A stretch of DNA of 64,000 bases from Pseudomonas sp. CCC3.1 (GCF_034347405.1 NZ_CP133778.1:5368501-5432500), one strand, 5' to 3'; numbered from the stretch's first letter, positions 23,770 through 32,535 are shown. Notes: generated from the sequence alone by a model not told the origin. Numbers and translations are program-made.

Positions 23770-24258
23770 ATGCGTACAAATCACCAGACAAAGCGCGAGC
23801 TGGACAAGATTGATCGCAACATTTTGCGCATCTTGCAGGCCGATGGGCGTATCTCGTTTACCGAGCTGGGCGAGAAGGTCGGGCTGTCGACCACGCCCTG
23901 CACCGAGCGGGTACGCAGGCTGGAGCGCGAAGGGATCATCATGGGCTACAACGCCCGTCTCAACCCGCAACACCTGCAGGGCAGCTTGCTGGTCTTTGTC
24001 GAGATCAGCCTCGACTACAAGTCAGGCGATACTTTTGAAGAGTTCCGACGTGCCGTGCTGAAACTGCCCCACGTGCTGGAGTGCCATTTGGTCTCGGGTG
24101 ACTTCGACTATTTGGTCAAGGCGCGAATTTCCGAGATGGCGTCGTACCGAAAACTGCTGGGCGATATTTTGCTCAAACTGCCTCACGTGCGTGAGTCCAA
24201 GAGCTACATCGTGATGGAAGAAGTGAAAGAGAGCCTGAACCTGCCGATCCCGGATTGA
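23770..24258 (+). CDS. lrp: Lrp/AsnC regulator of the dad operon
   Basis: This 162-residue Lrp/AsnC family regulator has an N-terminal helix-turn-helix (residues 12-60, ADGRISFTELGEKVGLSTTP) and a C-terminal RAM domain with VSGDFDYLVKARI. AAGGAG precedes the ATG at 23770. Near-full-length identity in style to E. coli Lrp and the divergent position from dadA identify it as Lrp/DadR. The 156-base gap shared with dadA probably holds its binding sites; AT-rich patches are present but no single consensus site was clear. Confidence 0.93.
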   Translation: MRTNHQTKRELDKIDRNILRILQADGRISFTELGEKVGLSTTPCTERVRRLEREGIIMGYNARLNPQHLQGSLLVFVEISLDYKSGDTFEEFRRAVLKLPHVLECHLVSGDFDYLVKARISEMASYRKLLGDILLKLPHVRESKSYIVMEEVKESLNLPIPD

Positions 24259-24260
24259 GA

Positions 24261-24329
24261 CTGTAGGAGCGAGCTTGCCTCGCGATCTTTAAACGGTCAA
24301 AAGATCGCGAGGCAAGCTCGCTCCTACAG
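24261..24329. repeat. REP doublet (GTAGGAGCGAGCTTGC family)
   Basis: CTGTAGGAGCGAGCTTGCC (from 24261) and its inverted copy ending CTCCTACAG (24329) form a near-perfect 30-bp stem. It separates lrp from the convergent alpha/beta hydrolase gene. It lies near one inferred end of a chromosomal inversion relative to recalled PAO1 and KT2440 order. Confidence 0.9.
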
Positions 24330-24339
24330 GGGTGTTGGG

Positions 24340-25281
24340 TCAGAAATGTTGATCCAGAAACGCGAAATACGCTTCGCGGATGTCGGCGGTTTCATTGGCC
24401 AGATGGTGTCGGGCCTGGGGGATCAGCAGCACTTGAGGGTGATTGAACTTGGCGTCCAGCACCTTGAGGTTGTGTTCCCAATCGACGGTTTTATCTGCCT
24501 GGCCCTGAATCACCAAGGGCTGGCGGGCGCTCGCAGGCATGGCCTCGACGCGAGGAATCCAGCGCGCCATGGCGCCCACCCATGCGGTGGGCAGGCGCAT
24601 GGGCTGTAGCGGATCGGCCAGCAGAAACGGCATGAAATCCGGGTCGTTAGTGTTCTCGCTAAAACGCCGCTCGATACCTTTGACGAAAGGCCTGAGCAGG
24701 TAATAGCTGAACTTCGACCACTTCCAGTCTTTGGGCCTCACCAGCGGTGCCATCAGTACCGCCTTGCCTTGGGCCGGGCTCTGATCGCCGTAGTGCAGCA
24801 AATGGTCCAGCACCACCGCGCCGCCGGTGCTTTGCCCGATCAAGTGCCAAGGTTGCGGCAGCGCCAACGATTGCGCCTCGATAAACAGGCCTTGCAGCGC
24901 CTCTTGATACTGCGAGAAGTCATCAATGCTGGCGCGCTCGCCACTCGACAGCCCATGCCCCGGCAAATCGCAGGCAATCACCACAAAGCCGTGGTTCAAG
25001 CCCCACTCAATCACATGCCGATACAACCCCATGTGATCGTAAAAACCGTGGACCACAAACAGCGTTGCCACGGGCGTGGACTCGGGCCACCAGACCTGGC
25101 TGACCAGTTCATAGCCGCCCGCACTGAAGCGCCCCAGTTGGCGGCGCACGGGCGCTGTGCGCTGCGCGAAGTCCAACCCATAAAAATGCTGGTACGCCAA
25201 ACCCTCCCTCGATAACGGCTGACCTGCGACCAGAGGCTGCAAGCTGGTGCGCAAGGAATCGGGAGAAAACGCGGCGGGCAT
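24340..25281 (-). CDS. Alpha/beta hydrolase, monoacylglycerol lipase-like
   Basis: This 313-residue serine hydrolase has the nucleophile Ser151 in LIGQSTGGAV, HGFYDHMGLY (oxyanion region) near 79-87 and DLPGHGLSSGERA at 105-117. The acid is probably the Asp of GQADKTVDW and the base the His in ARHHLANE near the C-terminus. GHGLSSGER with a following aspartate-rich cap resembles bacterial monoacylglycerol lipase/lysophospholipase (PldB) proteins. The ATG at 25281 is chosen for TGGAA seven bases upstream. It has no signal peptide and should be cytosolic. The natural substrate is not known. Confidence 0.85.
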   Translation of the reverse strand: MPAAFSPDSLRTSLQPLVAGQPLSREGLAYQHFYGLDFAQRTAPVRRQLGRFSAGGYELVSQVWWPESTPVATLFVVHGFYDHMGLYRHVIEWGLNHGFVVIACDLPGHGLSSGERASIDDFSQYQEALQGLFIEAQSLALPQPWHLIGQSTGGAVVLDHLLHYGDQSPAQGKAVLMAPLVRPKDWKWSKFSYYLLRPFVKGIERRFSENTNDPDFMPFLLADPLQPMRLPTAWVGAMARWIPRVEAMPASARQPLVIQGQADKTVDWEHNLKVLDAKFNHPQVLLIPQARHHLANETADIREAYFAFLDQHF

Positions 25282-25391
25282 AAGGGGTTCCAAACAGAAA
25301 GGCATGAGGGCAGAACAGTCTTTATAGACCGACGATATTCATCTGTCAGTTCAAGCATGGCAAGCTACGCGACCCTTGAGGATCATTTTGC

Positions 25392-25976
25392 ATGCCCGCG
25401 CCCACCGCTAAAACCTGGCTTGCCTGCCTGCTGGCGCTGACCTGCGGCGTGGGGTTGTGGGCCGCCTACGATTGGTTTCAGGGCCGTTACATTCGTGCGT
25501 TCAGCGACCAAACCGCGCTGTTTGCAGGCGACGTGCTCAGCCTGCCCGCCGAACTGTCCGGGCCGGGGCCGATTCGCGTGGTGCACTTTTGGGACCCGGC
25601 CTGCCCGTGTAACGTTGGCAATCAGCAGCACCTGAGCGAACTGCTGGCGACTTACGTCCCGCAAGGGGTTGAATTCTATTCCGTGCAAAAGCCCGGCACA
25701 CACGGCCAGCTTGCGGCGACCTTGGGCGCGATCAACCCCTTGGCCAGCCTGCCGGGTGCCGAACATCTGAGCGTCAGCCCGGCCGTTGCCATCTGGGACC
25801 ACAGCGGCCAACTGGCCTACTTTGGCCCCTACAGCGAAGGCGCCACCTGCAACGCCAATAACAGCTTTATCGAGCCCATTCTGCAAGCCTTGAGCCAGGG
25901 CCGCTCGGTGAAAGCCATCCATACCATGGCCGTGGGGTGTTATTGCCCGTGGCAGGATGCGCGTACCGCCCTGTAA
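25392..25976 (+). CDS. DUF6436 membrane-anchored thioredoxin-like protein
   Basis: This 194-residue protein has an N-terminal membrane anchor (about 8-28) followed by a thioredoxin-like domain. HFWDPACPCNVGN places a CPC pair at Cys71 and Cys73 where thioredoxins have CXXC, and three more cysteines lie in the C-terminal part (GATCNANN, GCYCPW). It resembles the DUF6436 family. The domain is expected on the periplasmic side. GAGG lies ten bases upstream of the ATG. It ends 39 bases before the acylase gene, so the two may be one operon. A redox function is inferred only. Confidence 0.75.
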   Translation: MPAPTAKTWLACLLALTCGVGLWAAYDWFQGRYIRAFSDQTALFAGDVLSLPAELSGPGPIRVVHFWDPACPCNVGNQQHLSELLATYVPQGVEFYSVQKPGTHGQLAATLGAINPLASLPGAEHLSVSPAVAIWDHSGQLAYFGPYSEGATCNANNSFIEPILQALSQGRSVKAIHTMAVGCYCPWQDARTAL

Positions 25977-26015
25977 TCACGTTTCGGTGCCGACTAAAAG
26001 AACAAGGAACCCCTC

Positions 26016-28400
26016 ATGAAACGCAGCCTGACCGCCCTCGCCCTTGTTATCGCTGCCGTTGTCGGAGGTGGCGTGTGGTACGTGCAAAGCAAACTGCCCG
26101 TGCGACAGGGGCAAGTGGCGCTGAGTGGGCTGCAAGGGCCGGTCACGGTGCGGTATGACGAGCGCGGGGTGCCGCATATTCGGGCGGGTAATGAGGCGGA
26201 TGTGTACCGCGCGCTCGGTTACGTTCAGGCGCAAGACCGGCTGTTTCAGATGGAGATCATGCGCCGCCTGGCCCGGGGCGAGCTGGCTGAGGTGCTGGGG
26301 CCCAAACTGGTCGACACCGACAAGCTGTTTCGCAGCCTGCGCATTCGCGAACGGGCAGCCAGCTATATGACCGAGCTGGATCAGCAGTCCCCGGCGTTTT
26401 TGGCCTTGCAAGCGTATCTGGACGGGATCAATCAGTATCAGGCCACCCACGCCAAACCCGTGGAGTTCGACCTGCTGGGCATCACGCCAAGACCCTTCAC
26501 GGCAGAGGATACGATCAGTGTCGCCGGTTACATGGCCTACAGCTTTGCTGCGGCCTTTCGTACTGAGCCGCTACTGACTTACGTACGTGATCAATTGGGC
26601 AGCGACTACCTGAAAGTCTTCGATCTCGACTGGCAGCCTCAAGGCGTATTGGCCCCGGCCCTGGCGGCCAGCGACTGGAAAACCCTGGGGGCGTTGGCGC
26701 AGCTCAGTGATCAGGCACTGAGCCAGGCGGGCTTGCCGCAATTTGAAGGCAGCAACGCGTGGGTGGTGTCGGGCACGCGCACGCAAAGCGGCAAACCGCT
26801 GCTGGCGGGGGACCCGCATATTCGTTTTTCGACCCCGTCGGTGTGGTACGAGGCGCAGCTTTCCACGCCGGAGTTCGAGCTGTATGGCTACCACCAGGCG
26901 CTGGTGCCGTTCGCGTTTCTGGGCAACAACAGCGACTTTGGCTGGAGCCTGACTATGTTCCAGAACGATGACCTGGACCTGATCGCCGAAAAGACCAACC
27001 CCGATAACCCCAATCAAGTGTGGTACCACGGCCAGTGGGTCGACATGAGCAGCAGCCAGCAGCAGATAGCGGTGAAAGGCGAAGCGCCGGTCACGTTGAC
27101 CCTGCGTCAATCCCCGCATGGGCCGATCGTCAACGACGTGCTGGGCGCCACGGCGGGCGCTACGCCCATCGCCATGTGGTGGGGTTTTCTGGAGACAAAA
27201 AATCCGATCCTTGAAGGCTTCTACCAGCTCAACCGCGCCGACAGCCTGAGCAAGGCTCGGGCGGCAGCGACCCACATCCAGGCGCCGGGGTTGAACGTGG
27301 TATGGGCCAACGCCGCAGGGGATATTGGTTGGTGGGCGGCTGCGCAACTGCCTAAACGGCCTGCGGGGGTCAACCCGGCGTTCATCCTCGATGGCAGCAC
27401 GAATGAGGCTGACAAAGAGGGCTTTTACCCGTTTAGCGATAACCCGCAGGAAGAAAACCCGGCGCGGGGCTACATCGTGTCGGCCAATTTTCAGCCGGTT
27501 TCGCCCACCGGCATTCAGATCCCCGGCTACTACAACCTCGCGGATCGTGGCCAACAGTTAAATCGCCAGCTCAGCGATCCCGGCGTGAAATGGAACCTTA
27601 AAAACAGCCAGGCGCTGCAACTGGGCACCACCACTGACTATGGTCAGCGCGTGCTCAAGCCGCTGTTGCCGGTGCTGCGAGAAGTGGTCAACGCCCCGGC
27701 GGAGCGCAAATTAGTCGAGCAACTGGCGCAGTGGAAAGGCGACTACCCGTTGGACTCGACGGCCGCCACCGTGTTCAACCAGTTTTTGTACAGCCTGGCG
27801 CAGGCCGCGATGCACGACAAGCTGGGCGATGCCCTCTTCGACACCTTGCTGACCACCCGCGTGATCGACGAGGCCTTGCCGCGCCTTGCTGCGAGCCCTG
27901 ATTCGCCGTGGTGGGACAATCGCAACACGGCGCAAAAAGAGACCCGCGCCGACACCGTCAAACTGGCTTGGCAAAACAGCATCGCCCAGCTCAAGACCAC
28001 CTTGGGCGATGACCCCGCGCAATGGCGTTGGGGCAGCGCCCACACCCTGACCCACGAACACCCGCTGGGACGGCAAAAACCGCTGGACTGGTTATTTAAC
28101 GTGGGGCCCTTTGCGGCGCCCGGCAGTCACGAAGTGCCGAACAACCTCAGCGCCAAACTCGGCAATGCGCCGTGGGCCGTGAGCTATGGCCCGTCGACCC
28201 GGCGTGTGATCGACTTTGCCGACCCTTCGCACGGCCTGACCATCAACCCGGTGGGCCAAAGCGGCGTGCCCTTCGACAAACACTACAGCGACCAGGCGCA
28301 GGCCTACATCGAAGGCGACTACGACATCACCCATATCGACGACACCGAGGTCCAGGCCAACACCCGCAGTACGTTGCGGCTGGTGCCTGTGACGCAATGA
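26016..28400 (+). CDS. Penicillin acylase family N-terminal nucleophile hydrolase
   Basis: This 794-residue precursor has an N-terminal hydrophobic export signal (residues 5-24), an alpha-subunit region, and an autoprocessing site at Gly245-Ser246 in QFEGSNAWVV, giving Ser246 as the catalytic N-terminal nucleophile of the beta subunit. LLAGDPHI and NTVWANAAGDIGWW-like elements fit the family. Homologues in Pseudomonas include acyl-homoserine-lactone acylases (PvdQ, QuiP, HacB); the length is close to HacB-type enzymes. AAGGAAC precedes the ATG. Whether it cleaves acyl-homoserine lactones or other amides cannot be told from sequence. Confidence 0.88.
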   Translation: MKRSLTALALVIAAVVGGGVWYVQSKLPVRQGQVALSGLQGPVTVRYDERGVPHIRAGNEADVYRALGYVQAQDRLFQMEIMRRLARGELAEVLGPKLVDTDKLFRSLRIRERAASYMTELDQQSPAFLALQAYLDGINQYQATHAKPVEFDLLGITPRPFTAEDTISVAGYMAYSFAAAFRTEPLLTYVRDQLGSDYLKVFDLDWQPQGVLAPALAASDWKTLGALAQLSDQALSQAGLPQFEGSNAWVVSGTRTQSGKPLLAGDPHIRFSTPSVWYEAQLSTPEFELYGYHQALVPFAFLGNNSDFGWSLTMFQNDDLDLIAEKTNPDNPNQVWYHGQWVDMSSSQQQIAVKGEAPVTLTLRQSPHGPIVNDVLGATAGATPIAMWWGFLETKNPILEGFYQLNRADSLSKARAAATHIQAPGLNVVWANAAGDIGWWAAAQLPKRPAGVNPAFILDGSTNEADKEGFYPFSDNPQEENPARGYIVSANFQPVSPTGIQIPGYYNLADRGQQLNRQLSDPGVKWNLKNSQALQLGTTTDYGQRVLKPLLPVLREVVNAPAERKLVEQLAQWKGDYPLDSTAATVFNQFLYSLAQAAMHDKLGDALFDTLLTTRVIDEALPRLAASPDSPWWDNRNTAQKETRADTVKLAWQNSIAQLKTTLGDDPAQWRWGSAHTLTHEHPLGRQKPLDWLFNVGPFAAPGSHEVPNNLSAKLGNAPWAVSYGPSTRRVIDFADPSHGLTINPVGQSGVPFDKHYSDQAQAYIEGDYDITHIDDTEVQANTRSTLRLVPVTQ

Positions 28401-28426
28401 AATCAATAGGTGTTTCGTACAAAAAA

Positions 28427-28454
28427 CCTGTAGGAGCGAGCTTGCTCCTACAGG
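28427..28454. repeat. Single short REP hairpin
   Basis: CCTGTAGGAGC (28427-28437) and GCTCCTACAGG (28444-28454) form a perfect 11-bp stem around GAGCTT. It is a minimal singlet of the GTAGGAGCGAGCTTGC family and lies between the convergent acylase and ubiA genes. Confidence 0.85.
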
Positions 28455-28462
28455 GGTTGCGG

Positions 28463-29353
28463 TCAGGCCAGCGCGTAATTCAGCACGATCCCCACGAAGA
28501 TCGCCAACCCGGCCCAATGGTTGTGCAGGAAGGCTTTGAAGCAGCGTTGCGGGTCGCGGTTGCGGGTGTACCAGAATTCCCACACAAAGCACGCCGCTGC
28601 CGCAAGCAAACCGAGGTGGAACCAGCCGCCCAGTTCAAAGTGCGCCCCCGCCAGCAACAAACAGCCCAGCGCCAGACCTTGCAGGCTGAGGATGATCACG
28701 CGGTCGGCGTCGCCAAACAGGATGGCGGTAGATTTGACGCCGATTTTCAGGTCGTCGTCGCGGTCGGTCATGGCGTAGTAGGTGTCGTAACCCACGGTCC
28801 ACAGCAGGTTGGCGATGTACAGCAACCACGCGGCCGCTGGCAGGCTGCCGGTTTCGGCGGTGAAAGCCATAGGCATGCCCCACGAGAACGCCGCGCCCAG
28901 GACCACTTGCGGGTAGTAGGTGTAGCGCTTCATGAACGGGTAACTTGCGGCCAGCGCCAGGCCGCCGAATGACAGCCAGATGGTCGGGGCGTTGGTGCAC
29001 AGCACCAGTAGGAAGCTGATACCCATGAGCAACGCAAAAAACACCAGCGCTTCTTTGCTGCTGATTTTTCCGCTGACCAAAGGCCGTTGTTCAGTACGTT
29101 TGACGTGGCCGTCGACCTTGCGATCCGCAAAATCGTTGATCACGCAGCCACCCGCCCGGGTCAGGATCACGCCGAAGACAAAGATCAGCAGGTTGCTCAA
29201 CGAAGGCACACCCTTGGCGGCAATCCACAGCGCCCACAACGTCGGCCACAGCAGCAGGTAAATGCCGATGGGCTTGTCCATGCGGGTCAGTTGAATAAAG
29301 TCCCAGGCACGCGGGTTCAAGCGATTGAGTGATTTGAGCAGGCTCACGTACAT
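28463..29353 (-). CDS. ubiA: 4-hydroxybenzoate octaprenyltransferase
   Basis: This 296-residue membrane prenyltransferase attaches the polyprenyl tail to 4-hydroxybenzoate in ubiquinone synthesis. The first Asp-rich motif is NDFAD (73-77) and the second YDTYYAMTDRDDD lies near 191-203. About nine hydrophobic segments are visible. The start at 29353 follows GGAG and overlaps the ubiC stop by one base, so the pair is translationally coupled. The order ubiC-ubiA is that of other pseudomonads (PA5357-PA5358). Confidence 0.96.
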   Translation of the reverse strand: MYVSLLKSLNRLNPRAWDFIQLTRMDKPIGIYLLLWPTLWALWIAAKGVPSLSNLLIFVFGVILTRAGGCVINDFADRKVDGHVKRTEQRPLVSGKISSKEALVFFALLMGISFLLVLCTNAPTIWLSFGGLALAASYPFMKRYTYYPQVVLGAAFSWGMPMAFTAETGSLPAAAWLLYIANLLWTVGYDTYYAMTDRDDDLKIGVKSTAILFGDADRVIILSLQGLALGCLLLAGAHFELGGWFHLGLLAAAACFVWEFWYTRNRDPQRCFKAFLHNHWAGLAIFVGIVLNYALA

Positions 29354-29916
29354 CAGGTGTTCTCCGACCGGGCACTCAGGGCGGCCCACAGGTTAGGTAA
29401 GAAGACTTCGGCCACCAACAGGCTCAACGGGCCGCGGGTAAAGCGTGAGCGACGTGCCCACAGGCCGTCGGCCTGATCGGCGACCGGCAGCCCGTCGCGG
29501 GGGTAGCGGCACACCTGCAATGCGCCGCGCTCAAAGGCGTCGTCGCAAAACAGCAACTCACCCAGTGAGCGAGTCCCCAACGCGTCCATGTCCAGCCCGC
29601 CCTCTTGCAGCGCGCTTCTCGCTGCCACGCTGCGGGCAAATACCCACGGTTGCTGATGGCCGAGCAAATACACTTCGCGCACCCAGCCCTCACTGTTTTT
29701 GCACAGGCCAAGCGCGGTGCATTCATCGGCACGCAACGTTTGCCAACCTTCGAACAGCGGGAGCACGCTGAAGGCGTCGTTTGAAAGTGCGGTCAGGCGC
29801 CGGGTCAGGGAGCCCTGATCGAATAGCCAGTCGAGGGTTAGTTCGTCGGGCAGCGCAGGAAGATGGCGTTGCTCAAGCCAGACAGAGGAGACCAGCGGGG
29901 GAGTTATGTGCGGCAC
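29353..29916 (-). CDS. ubiC: Chorismate lyase
   Basis: This 187-residue enzyme converts chorismate to 4-hydroxybenzoate and pyruvate, the first step of ubiquinone synthesis. It carries the expected REVYLLGHQQPWVFARSV and LGELLFCDD regions and the C-terminal RRSRFTRGPLSLLVAEVFLP. It directly precedes ubiA. The upstream gap to the rubredoxin gene (202 bases) is divergent and shows no ORF. Confidence 0.93.
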   Translation of the reverse strand: MPHITPPLVSSVWLEQRHLPALPDELTLDWLFDQGSLTRRLTALSNDAFSVLPLFEGWQTLRADECTALGLCKNSEGWVREVYLLGHQQPWVFARSVAARSALQEGGLDMDALGTRSLGELLFCDDAFERGALQVCRYPRDGLPVADQADGLWARRSRFTRGPLSLLVAEVFLPNLWAALSARSENT

Positions 29917-30118
29917 GGTGGGTCATAATTGGCAGCCATTGAGGTCGGCGAGCTTATCACGCGGATCCTGGCAGGAGCGGCTGAGCGCCTTTGGCAGTCA
30001 TCGTGCTTGCATCTATCGGTGCTGATCAGTACAAAACGCCCTGAATTTAACGAGCAACACAGCCGGTCGATAAGAGCCTGTGCCCTCGCCCCAGCCTGAA
30101 CTTAAGGAAGTAACCCCC

Positions 30119-30286
30119 ATGAAAAAGTGGCAATGCATTGTCTGTGGACTGATTTACAACGAAGCCGATGGCTGGCCGGATGACGGCATCGCGCCCGGCA
30201 CGCAATGGCAAGACGTGCCTGAAGACTGGCTGTGCCCGGACTGCGGCGTCGGAAAAATGGATTTCGAGATGATCGAAATCGGCTGA
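30119..30286 (+). CDS. rubA: Rubredoxin
   Basis: This 55-residue iron carrier has the two CXXC pairs Cys6/Cys9 (CIVCG) and Cys39/Cys42 (CPDCG) that bind one iron, and the conserved ADGWPDDGIAPGT and VPEDWLCP. It passes electrons from rubredoxin reductase to an alkane hydroxylase or to oxygen-reducing enzymes. The ATG at 30119 follows AAGGAAG; an upstream in-frame ATG at 30080 lacks a site. P. aeruginosa has two tandem rubredoxins at this locus; only one is present here. Confidence 0.96.
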   Translation: MKKWQCIVCGLIYNEADGWPDDGIAPGTQWQDVPEDWLCPDCGVGKMDFEMIEIG

Positions 30287-30324
30287 TCCGCCCTCTTTTG
30301 AATTGATTCACCCTGGAGATTGGA

Positions 30325-31473
30325 ATGAACGCACCTGTCGTGATCGTAGGTACTGGGCTGGCTGGCTATAACCTGGCCCGGGAGTTTCGCAAGCTGGACA
30401 GCGAAACCCCGCTGTTGCTGATCACGGCCGATGATGGGCGCTCCTATTCCAAGCCGATGCTGTCTACCGGCTTTGGCAAAAATAAAGAAGCCGACGGTTT
30501 GAGCATGGCCCTGCCCGGCGCCATGGCCGAGCAACTCAAGGCGCAAGTGCGGACCCATACGCGGGTCAGCGGGATTGATCCGGGCCACAAGCAACTGTGG
30601 ATCGGTGAGGAAGCCGTGCCCTATCGCGACCTGATTCTGGCCTGGGGCGCACAGTCGGTGCAGGTGCCGGTAGACGGCGATGCCCAGGACGCGATTTTCT
30701 CGATTAACGACCTTGAAGACTACGCACGCTTTCGTGCCGCGGCTGCGGGCAAGCGTCGGGTGCTGATTTTGGGCGTTGGGCTGATTGGTTGTGAATTTGC
30801 CAACGATTTGATTGCAGGCGGTTACGAAGTTGATCTGGTGGCGCCTTGTGAGCAAGTGATGCCGACATTGCTGCACCCTGCCGCTGCGGCAGCGGTGCAG
30901 GCGGGCCTCGAAAGTCTGGGCGCGCGCTTGCACCTAGGGCCGGTGCTTACGCGTTTGCAGCGCACTGAAAATGGCCTCGAAGCACACTTGTCAGATGCCA
31001 GCGTCATTGCCTGTGATGTGGTTGTGTCGGCCATTGGCTTGCGGCCCCGCACCGACTTGGCGGCGGCTGCGGGCATTCGCATCAACCGCGGAATCGAGGT
31101 GGACCGTCACCTCAAGACCTCCCACGACAACATCTTTGCGCTGGGCGACTGCGCGCAGGTTGATGGCTTGAGTCTGCTGTATGTGATGCCACTGATGAGC
31201 TGCGCCCGGGCGCTGGCGCAAACCCTGGCCGGCAACCCGACAGCGGTCAGCTACGGGGCGATGCCGATCACCGTGAAAACCCCGGTCTGCCCGCTGGTGG
31301 TTTCGCCAGTGCCGCGGGGCTTTGAAGGTGTCTGGACCGTGGAAGGGCAAGGTGCAGACATCAAAGCGCTGTGCCGCGATGCTGACGGAAAACTGCTGGG
31401 TTACGCCCTGACGGGTGAGGCCGTTCGCGACAAACTGGCGCTGAACAAAGAGCTGCCGGCTTTATTGGCTTAA
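30325..31473 (+). CDS. alkT: Rubredoxin-NAD(+) reductase
   Basis: This 382-residue flavoprotein transfers electrons from NADH to rubredoxin. The N-terminal FAD motif is VIVGTGLAGYNLA, the NAD motif RVLILGVGLIGCEFAN lies near 150, and the second FAD motif IFALGDCAQVDG lies near 270. GGAG precedes the start. It lies 38 bases after the rubredoxin gene, so the electron donor and acceptor are made together. It matches PA5349. Confidence 0.95.
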   Translation: MNAPVVIVGTGLAGYNLAREFRKLDSETPLLLITADDGRSYSKPMLSTGFGKNKEADGLSMALPGAMAEQLKAQVRTHTRVSGIDPGHKQLWIGEEAVPYRDLILAWGAQSVQVPVDGDAQDAIFSINDLEDYARFRAAAAGKRRVLILGVGLIGCEFANDLIAGGYEVDLVAPCEQVMPTLLHPAAAAAVQAGLESLGARLHLGPVLTRLQRTENGLEAHLSDASVIACDVVVSAIGLRPRTDLAAAAGIRINRGIEVDRHLKTSHDNIFALGDCAQVDGLSLLYVMPLMSCARALAQTLAGNPTAVSYGAMPITVKTPVCPLVVSPVPRGFEGVWTVEGQGADIKALCRDADGKLLGYALTGEAVRDKLALNKELPALLA

Positions 31474-31629
31474 ACGCGGCATTTTTTGTCGTATATGACA
31501 TTGCCTTGACTCAACAAAGACCCTGCTGAGGGTGGCGCAGGCGTTGGTCGCGTGCCATTCTCACACCGGTCTGCCGCAGAGTAGAGCCTGTGGCGCCGTG
31601 GTTGCTGCTCCATAGAAGAGCAGCACGCA

Positions 31630-31644
31630 ATAACAACAAAAAAC
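31630..31644 (+). promoter_or_regulatory. A-rich CA motif in the hupA leader
   Basis: AATAACAACAAAAAAC contains overlapping matches to AAnAAnAA, the Hfq/Crc recognition motif of Pseudomonas mRNAs, about 20 bases before the hupA start and just upstream of AGAGG. Binding would repress translation. This is a motif match only. Confidence 0.3.
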
Positions 31645-31662
31645 AGTCAAAGAGGCTTCATC

Positions 31663-31938
31663 ATGCGTAAACCAGATCTCACTAGCGCTATCGCTGAAAA
31701 GGCTGACCTCACCAAAGAGCAGGCCAGCCGTGTACTCAATGCAGTGCTCGAAGAAATCACCAACGCCCTGCATCGCAAAGACAGCGTCACGCTGGTCGGC
31801 TTCGGTACCTTTATCCAGCGCCATCGCGGTGCGCGTACCGGGCAAAACCCGCAAACCGGCGAGCCGGTCAAAATCAAAGCCAGCAACACCGTTGCGTTCA
31901 AGCCGGGCAAATTCCTGAAAGACAGCGTCAACCCGTAA
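31663..31938 (+). CDS. hupA: DNA-binding protein HU
   Basis: This 91-residue nucleoid protein has the HU fold: an N-terminal helical dimerisation part (MRKPDLTSAIAEKADLTKEQ) and the DNA-bending arm GARTGQNPQTGEPVKIKASNTVAFKPGK. It shapes the chromosome and binds distorted DNA. AGAGG lies 8-12 bases upstream of the ATG. The 189-base upstream gap has a TTGACT near 31506 that could be a -35 box. It matches PA5348 by position. Confidence 0.95.
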   Translation: MRKPDLTSAIAEKADLTKEQASRVLNAVLEEITNALHRKDSVTLVGFGTFIQRHRGARTGQNPQTGEPVKIKASNTVAFKPGKFLKDSVNP

Positions 31939-31947
31939 GCCGGGTTG

Positions 31948-31995
31948 GGCCGCTATGCGAAGCGGCCTTGAAGAACGGGCAAGCTGGCTTGCCCG
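31948..31995 (+). terminator. Double hairpin after hupA
   Basis: GGCCGCT/AGCGGCC (31948-31967) and CGGGCAAGC/GCTTGCCCG (31976-31995) are two stems directly after the hupA stop. Only a weak T-rich tail follows, so termination is likely but unproven. The rest of the gap to 32138 holds no ORF. Confidence 0.5.
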
Positions 31996-32137
31996 CTCTT
32001 GATGATGACGTGGCCGATCATGCGGCCATAAGTGGCAAAAAACCGTCTATCTGCGCCTATTGCTGTGGATATGTGGCGTTATTCGTTCAAATCGTTACAC
32101 TGCGCCGGCTATTTATTTTTTCCCCGAGGCCGCGTAC

Positions 32138-32521
32138 ATGAAATTTCGTTTCCTGCTCTGGATGCTGGGCTTTTTGATGGGCAAAGCCAGTCGTAAAAAC
32201 CCTGCTTTTCAGCAGCAATTGGTCGACAAGGACCTGGTTTTCCAGCTGCAAACCCTCGATGGCAAAGTCGCCCGTCACTTCAAGGTCAAAGACCAGCGTA
32301 TTACCAGCCATTCGGGCTTATACCCGGAGCCTGCCTTTGCGATTGCCTTTAAAGATGCCGCGTATGGCTTCGACACGATGCAGGCGAAGAACAAGCAACT
32401 GGCGTTCATGACGGGGATTCAGGACAAGTCGATTCAGATCAAGGGCAACCCGGCGCAGGTGATCTGGTTTCAGGGCCTGACCAAGTACCTCAAGCCGCGT
32501 AAAAAGCCGAAGACTTCTTAA
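32138..32521 (+). CDS. Conserved hypothetical protein (PA5347-like)
   Basis: This 127-residue protein starts MKFRFLLWMLGFLMGKASRK. A short hydrophobic N-terminus is followed by a soluble domain with repeated lysines and the string AFAIAFKDAAYGFDTM. It resembles an SCP2-like lipid-binding fold in spacing, but I cannot confirm that. The start at 32138 is preferred over 32060 because the upstream extension is not protein-like. It matches the PA5347 position. Function is unknown. Confidence 0.7.
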   Translation: MKFRFLLWMLGFLMGKASRKNPAFQQQLVDKDLVFQLQTLDGKVARHFKVKDQRITSHSGLYPEPAFAIAFKDAAYGFDTMQAKNKQLAFMTGIQDKSIQIKGNPAQVIWFQGLTKYLKPRKKPKTS

Positions 32522-32535
32522 AACGTAGTCGGTCT

